From assembly GCF_051014445.1 (NCBI RefSeq), contig NW_027488366.1:20664001-20728000 (forward strand): 64,000 nucleotides of DNA, given 5' to 3'. Origin of the DNA: Colletes latitarsis (lineage: Eukaryota > Arthropoda > Insecta > Hymenoptera > Colletidae). Under the pieces are notes generated by a model. It had not been told where the DNA came from, did not search any database, and saw only the letters and a program-made list of their open reading frames with translations. Below, piece by piece: positions 59,427 through 64,000 of the stretch (the stretch's first letter is position 1; the number at the start of each line of letters is the position of its first letter). The position numbers and the translations under genes were made by a program.

Positions 59427-61360
59427 ATGAGTTATACTCTAAAATATTGATCGAAACCTGGTTTAATCGACTGTTTCAGTGTGGTACCACATTAGTATGT
59501 GATCCAAACCAGAAAATAACCCAGGATCTAGCCATCAAGTATGAGAAATATGCGAAAGAATGAGCATGATGAGAGCAAATCCCAGACCTAACCTAGACCT
59601 AACATGAATTATTCTCTAAAATATTGATCGAAACCAGGCTTAATTGACTGTTTCAGTGTGGTCCCACATTACTACGTGATCCAAACCAGAAAAAACCCAG
59701 GATCCGTTCAACAAGTATGTGAAGAATGCGAAAGTATGAGTCTGATGAGTGAAAATCCCAGGCCTAACCTGGACCTAACATTCGTTATCCTCAAAAATAT
59801 TGATCGAAACCAGGTTAAATCGACTGTTTCAGTGTGGAACCACATTACTATGTGATCCAAACCAGAAAATAACCCAGGATCTGTTCAACGAGTATGTGAA
59901 AAACGCGAAAGTATGAGCCTGATGAGGGCAAATCCCAGACATATCCCAGACCTAACTTGCGTTGTCCTCTAAGATATTGATGGAAACCAGGTTTAATTCA
60001 CTGTTTCAGTGTTGTACTTCATTATTACGTGATGCAATCCAGAAAAAGCCCAGGATCTAGCCATCAAGTATGAGAAATATGCGAAAGAATGAGCCTGATG
60101 AGAGCAAATCCCAGACCTAACCTAGACCTAACATGAATTATTCTCTAAAATATTGATCGAGACCGGGTTTAATCGACTGTTTCAGTGTGGTACCACATTA
60201 CTACGTGATCCAAACCAGAAAAAACCGAGGATCAGTTCAACAAGTATGTGAAGAATGCGAAAGTATGAGTCTGATGAGTGAAAATCCCAGGGCTATCCTA
60301 GACCTAACATGAGTTATACTCTAAAATATTGATCGAAACCTGGTTTAATCGACTGTTTCAGTGTGGTACCACATTAGTATGTGATCCAAACCAGAAAATA
60401 ACCCAGGATCTAGCCATCAAGTATGAGAAATATGCGAAAGAATGAGCATGATGAGAGCAAATCCCAGACCTAACCTAGACCTAACATGAATTATTCTCTA
60501 AAATATTGATCGAAACCAGGCTTAATTGACTGTTTCAGTGTGGTCCCACATTACTACGTGATCCAAACCAGAAAAAACCCAGAATCCGTTCAACAAGTAT
60601 GTGAAGAATGCGAAAGTATGAGTCTGATGAGTGAAAATCCCAGGCCTAACCTGGACCTAACATTCGTTATCCTCAAAAATATTGATCGAAACCTGGTTAA
60701 ATCGACTGTTTCAGTGTGGAACCACATTACTATGTGATCCAAACCAGAAAATAACCCAGGATCTGTTCAACGAGTATGTGAAAAACGCGAAAGTATGAGC
60801 CTGATGAGGGCAAATCCCAGACATATCCCAGACCTAACTTGCGTTGTCCTCTAAGATATTGATGGAAACCAGGTTTAATTGACTGTTTCAGTGTTGTACT
60901 TCATTACTACGTGATGCAATCCAGAAAAAGCCCAGGATCTAGCCATCAAGTATGAGAAATATGCGAAAGAATGAGCCTGATGAGAGCAAATCCCAGACCT
61001 AACCTAGACCTAACATGAATTATTCTCTAAAATATTGATCGAGACCGGGTTTAATCGACTGTTTCAGTGTGGTACCACATTACTACGTGATCCAAACCAG
61101 AAAAAACCGAGGATCAGTTCAACAAGTATGTGAAGAATGCGAAAGTATGAGTCTGATGAGTGAAAATCCCAGGGCTATCCTAGACCTAACATGAGTTATA
61201 CTCTAAAATATTGATCGAAACCTGGTTTAATCGACTGTTTCAGTGTGGTACCACATTAGTATGTGATCCAAACCAGAAAATAACCCAGGATCTAGCCATC
61301 AAGTATGAGAAATATGCGAAAGAATGAGCATGATGAGAGCAAATCCCAGACCTAACCTAG
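59427..61360 (+). repeat. Higher-order 882-bp tandem units (two full, one partial)
   Basis: ATGAGTTATACTCTAAAATA occurs at 59,427, 60,309 and 61,191, exactly 882 bp apart (five monomers plus 2 bp). Within each unit the order of monomer types is the same, including a class B monomer with GAATGAGCATGATGAG and a class A monomer with ACCTGGACCTAACATTCG. The third unit breaks off near 61,360. This is a higher-order repeat in the sense used for alpha satellite. Confidence 0.85.
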
Positions 61361-64000
61361 ACCTAACATGCGTTATCCTCTAAAATATTGAGCGAAACCA
61401 GGTTTAATGGACTGTTTCAGTGTGGTACCACACTACTTCGTGATCCAAACCAGACAAAACCCAGGATCTGTTCATCAAGAATGTGAAAAACGCGAAACTG
61501 TGAGCCTGATGAGGGCAAATCTTACACCTAACCCAGACCTAAGATGCGTTATCCTCTAAAATATTTATCCAGACCAGGTTTCATTGAATGTTTCAGTGTG
61601 GTACCACTTTACTACGTGATCCAGTCCAGAAATAGCCCAGGATCTGTTTAACGAGTATGTGAAAAACGCGAAAGTATGAGCCTGATGAGGGCAAATCCCA
61701 GACATATCCCAGACCTAACTTTCGCTGTCCTCTAAGATATTGATCGAAACCTGGTTTAATCGACTGTTTCAGTGTGGTACCACATTACTATGTGATCCAA
61801 ACCAGAAAATAACCCAGGATCTAGCCATCAAGTATGAGAAATATGCGAAAGAATGAGCATGATGAGAGCAAATCCCAGACCTAACCTAGACCTAACATGA
61901 ATTATTCTCTAAAATATTGATCGAAACCAGGTTTAATTGACTGTTTCAGTGTGGTCCCACATTACTACGTGATCCAAACCAGAAAAAACCCAGGATCCGT
62001 TCAACAAGTATGTGAAGAATGCGAAAGTATGAGCCTGATGAGGGCAAATCCCAGACATATCCCAGACCTAACTTGCGTTGTCCTCTAAGATATTGATGGA
62101 AACCAGGTTTAATTGACTGTTTCAGTGTTGTACTTCATTACTACGTGATGCAATCCAGAAAAAGCCCAGGATCTAGCCATCAAGTATGAGAAATATGCGA
62201 AAGAATGAGCCTGATGAGAGCAAATCCCAGACCTAACCTAGACCTAACATGAATTATTCTCTAAAATATTGATCGAGACCAGGTTTCATTGACTGTTTCA
62301 GCGTGGTACCACATTACTACGTGATCCAAACCAGAAAAAACCCAGGATCTGTTCAACAAGTATGTGAAAAACGCGAAAGTATGAGCCTGATGAGGGCAAA
62401 TCCCAGACATATCCCAGACCTAACCTGCGTTGTCCTCTAAGATATTGATGGAAACCAGGTTTAATTGACTGTTTCAGTGTTGTACTACATTACTACGTGA
62501 TGCAATCCAGAAAACACCCAGGATCTAGCCATCAAGTATGAGAAATATGCGAAAGAATGAGCCTGATGAGAGCAAATCCCAGACCTAACCTAGACCTAAC
62601 ATGCGTTATCCTCTAAAATATTGAGCGAAACCAGGTTTAATGGACTGTTTCAGTGTGGTACCACTTTACTACGTGATCTACTCCAGAACTAGCCCAGGAT
62701 CTAGCCATGAAGTATGAGAAATATGCGAATGTAACAGCCTGATGAGGGCAAATCCTAGACCTATCCCAAACTTAACTTGCGTTATCCTCTAAAATATTTA
62801 TCAAGACCAGGTTTAATTGATTGTTTCAGTGTGGTACCACATTACTACGTGATCCACACCAGAAAAAACCCAAGATCCGTTCAACAAGTATGTGAAGAAT
62901 GCGAAAGTATGAGTCTGATGAGGTCAAATCCCAGACCAATCCCAGACTTAACTTGCGTTATCCTCTAAAATATTGATCGAAACCAGGTTTAATCGACTGT
63001 TTCAGTGTTGTACCACATTACTACGTGATCCAAACCAGAAAAAACCCAGGATCTGTTCAACGAGTATGTGCAGTGTGCGAAAGTATGAGTCTGATGAGGG
63101 CAAATCCCAGACCTATCCCAGACCTAACATGCGTTATCCTCGAAAATATTTATCAAGACCACGTTTAATTGATTGTTTCAGTGTGGACCCACATTACTAC
63201 GTGATCCAAACCAGAAAAAACCCAGGATCCGTTCAACAAGTATCTGAAGAATGCGAAAGTATGAGTCTGATGAGTGAAAATCCCAGACCTAACCTAGACC
63301 TAACATGCGTTATGCTCTAAAATATTGATCGAAACCAGGTTTAATTGTCCGTTTCAGTGTGGTACCACATTACTACGTGATCCAAACCAGAAAAAACCCA
63401 GGATCCGTTCAACAAGTATGTGAAGGATGCGAAAGTATGAGTCTGATAAGTGAAAATCTCAGGCCTTACCTAGACCTAACTTGCGTTGTCCTCTAAAATA
63501 TTGATGGAAACCAGGTTTCATTGACTGTTTCAGTGTGGTACTACATTACTACGTGATCTACTCCAGATCTAGCCCAGGATCTAGCCATGAAGTATGAGAA
63601 ATATGCGAAAGTAAGAGCCTGATGAGGGCAAATCCTAGACCTATCCCAAACTTAACTTGCGTTATCCTCTAAAATATTTATCAAGACCAGGTTTAATTGA
63701 TTGTTTCAGTGTGGTACCACATTACTACGTGATCCACACCAGAAAAAACCCAAGATCCGTTCAACAAGTATGTGAAGAATGCGAAAGTATGAGTCTGATG
63801 AGGTCAAATCCCAGACCAATCCCAGACGTAACTTGCGTTATCCTCTAAAATATTGATCGAAACCAGGTTTAATTGACTGTTTCAGCGTGGTACCACATTA
63901 CTACGTGATACAATCCAGAAACAGCCCAGGATCTAGCCATGAAGTATGAGAAATATGCGAAAGTATGAGCCTGATGAGGGCAAATCCTAGACCTATCCCA

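Larger units (their letters stand above)
23705..64000 (+). repeat. 176-bp satellite array, right arm
   Basis: About 229 monomers continuing the left arm in the same orientation and phase to the window edge. No second transposon, no inverted monomer block and no gene-like unique sequence was seen. Compared with the left arm it shows more obvious multi-monomer duplications, described in separate entries. Confidence 0.97.

Noticed and set aside
1..64000. CRISPR array
   Set aside because: The direct repeats are whole 176-bp units without unique spacers, and there are no cas genes; this is a eukaryotic satellite.

Overview
The window is almost entirely one tandem satellite array, interrupted by a single retrotransposon. 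About 61 kb consists of head-to-tail monomers of about 176 bp (roughly 348 copies, about 40% G+C), all in the same orientation. I saw no host gene, tRNA, rRNA or CRISPR array. The short open frames scattered through the array are by-products of the repeat and not genes.

The left arm (1-20,890) and right arm (from 23,705) are the same satellite. The interruption at 20,891-23,704 is a 5'-truncated, G+C-rich non-LTR retrotransposon on the minus strand. It has a pure T31 tract on the plus strand (its poly(A) tail), a 3' UTR of about 516 bp, and an open frame of 755 codons running up to the 5' junction. That frame carries a full reverse transcriptase domain and a C-terminal CCHC motif of the R1-clade type. 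A direct repeat of 15-16 bp (20,876-20,890/1 and 23,705-23,719/20) is the target-site duplication. R1-clade elements are typical of arthropods, so this looks like centromeric, pericentromeric or subtelomeric heterochromatin of an arthropod, probably an insect. The species cannot be named from the sequence.

The array has several levels of structure. Monomers fall into two main sequence classes. Blocks of several monomers have been copied locally and at distance: a tandem duplication of about 8.1 kb (31.5-39.5 kb and 39.6-47.4 kb), an 880-bp tandem pair at 49.7-51.5 kb, an 882-bp five-monomer unit at 57.5-61.4 kb, a near-tandem 2.63-kb duplication at 24.2-29.7 kb, and blocks repeated at spacings of 2,115, 5,281, 12,858 and 13,347 bp. 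Single monomers have also been amplified in place (36.2-36.8 kb).

The most unusual signals are these. (1) The retrotransposon, coding region included, is packed with perfect inverted repeats of 9-16 bp, far more than its base composition should give; all three catalytic RT motifs lie in or beside one. (2) The R1-clade element sits in a CCTAA-rich stretch of the monomer that resembles the insect telomere repeat, the kind of target used by its TRAS/SART relatives. (3) The monomer holds two short dyads whose arms are kept while the centre varies.
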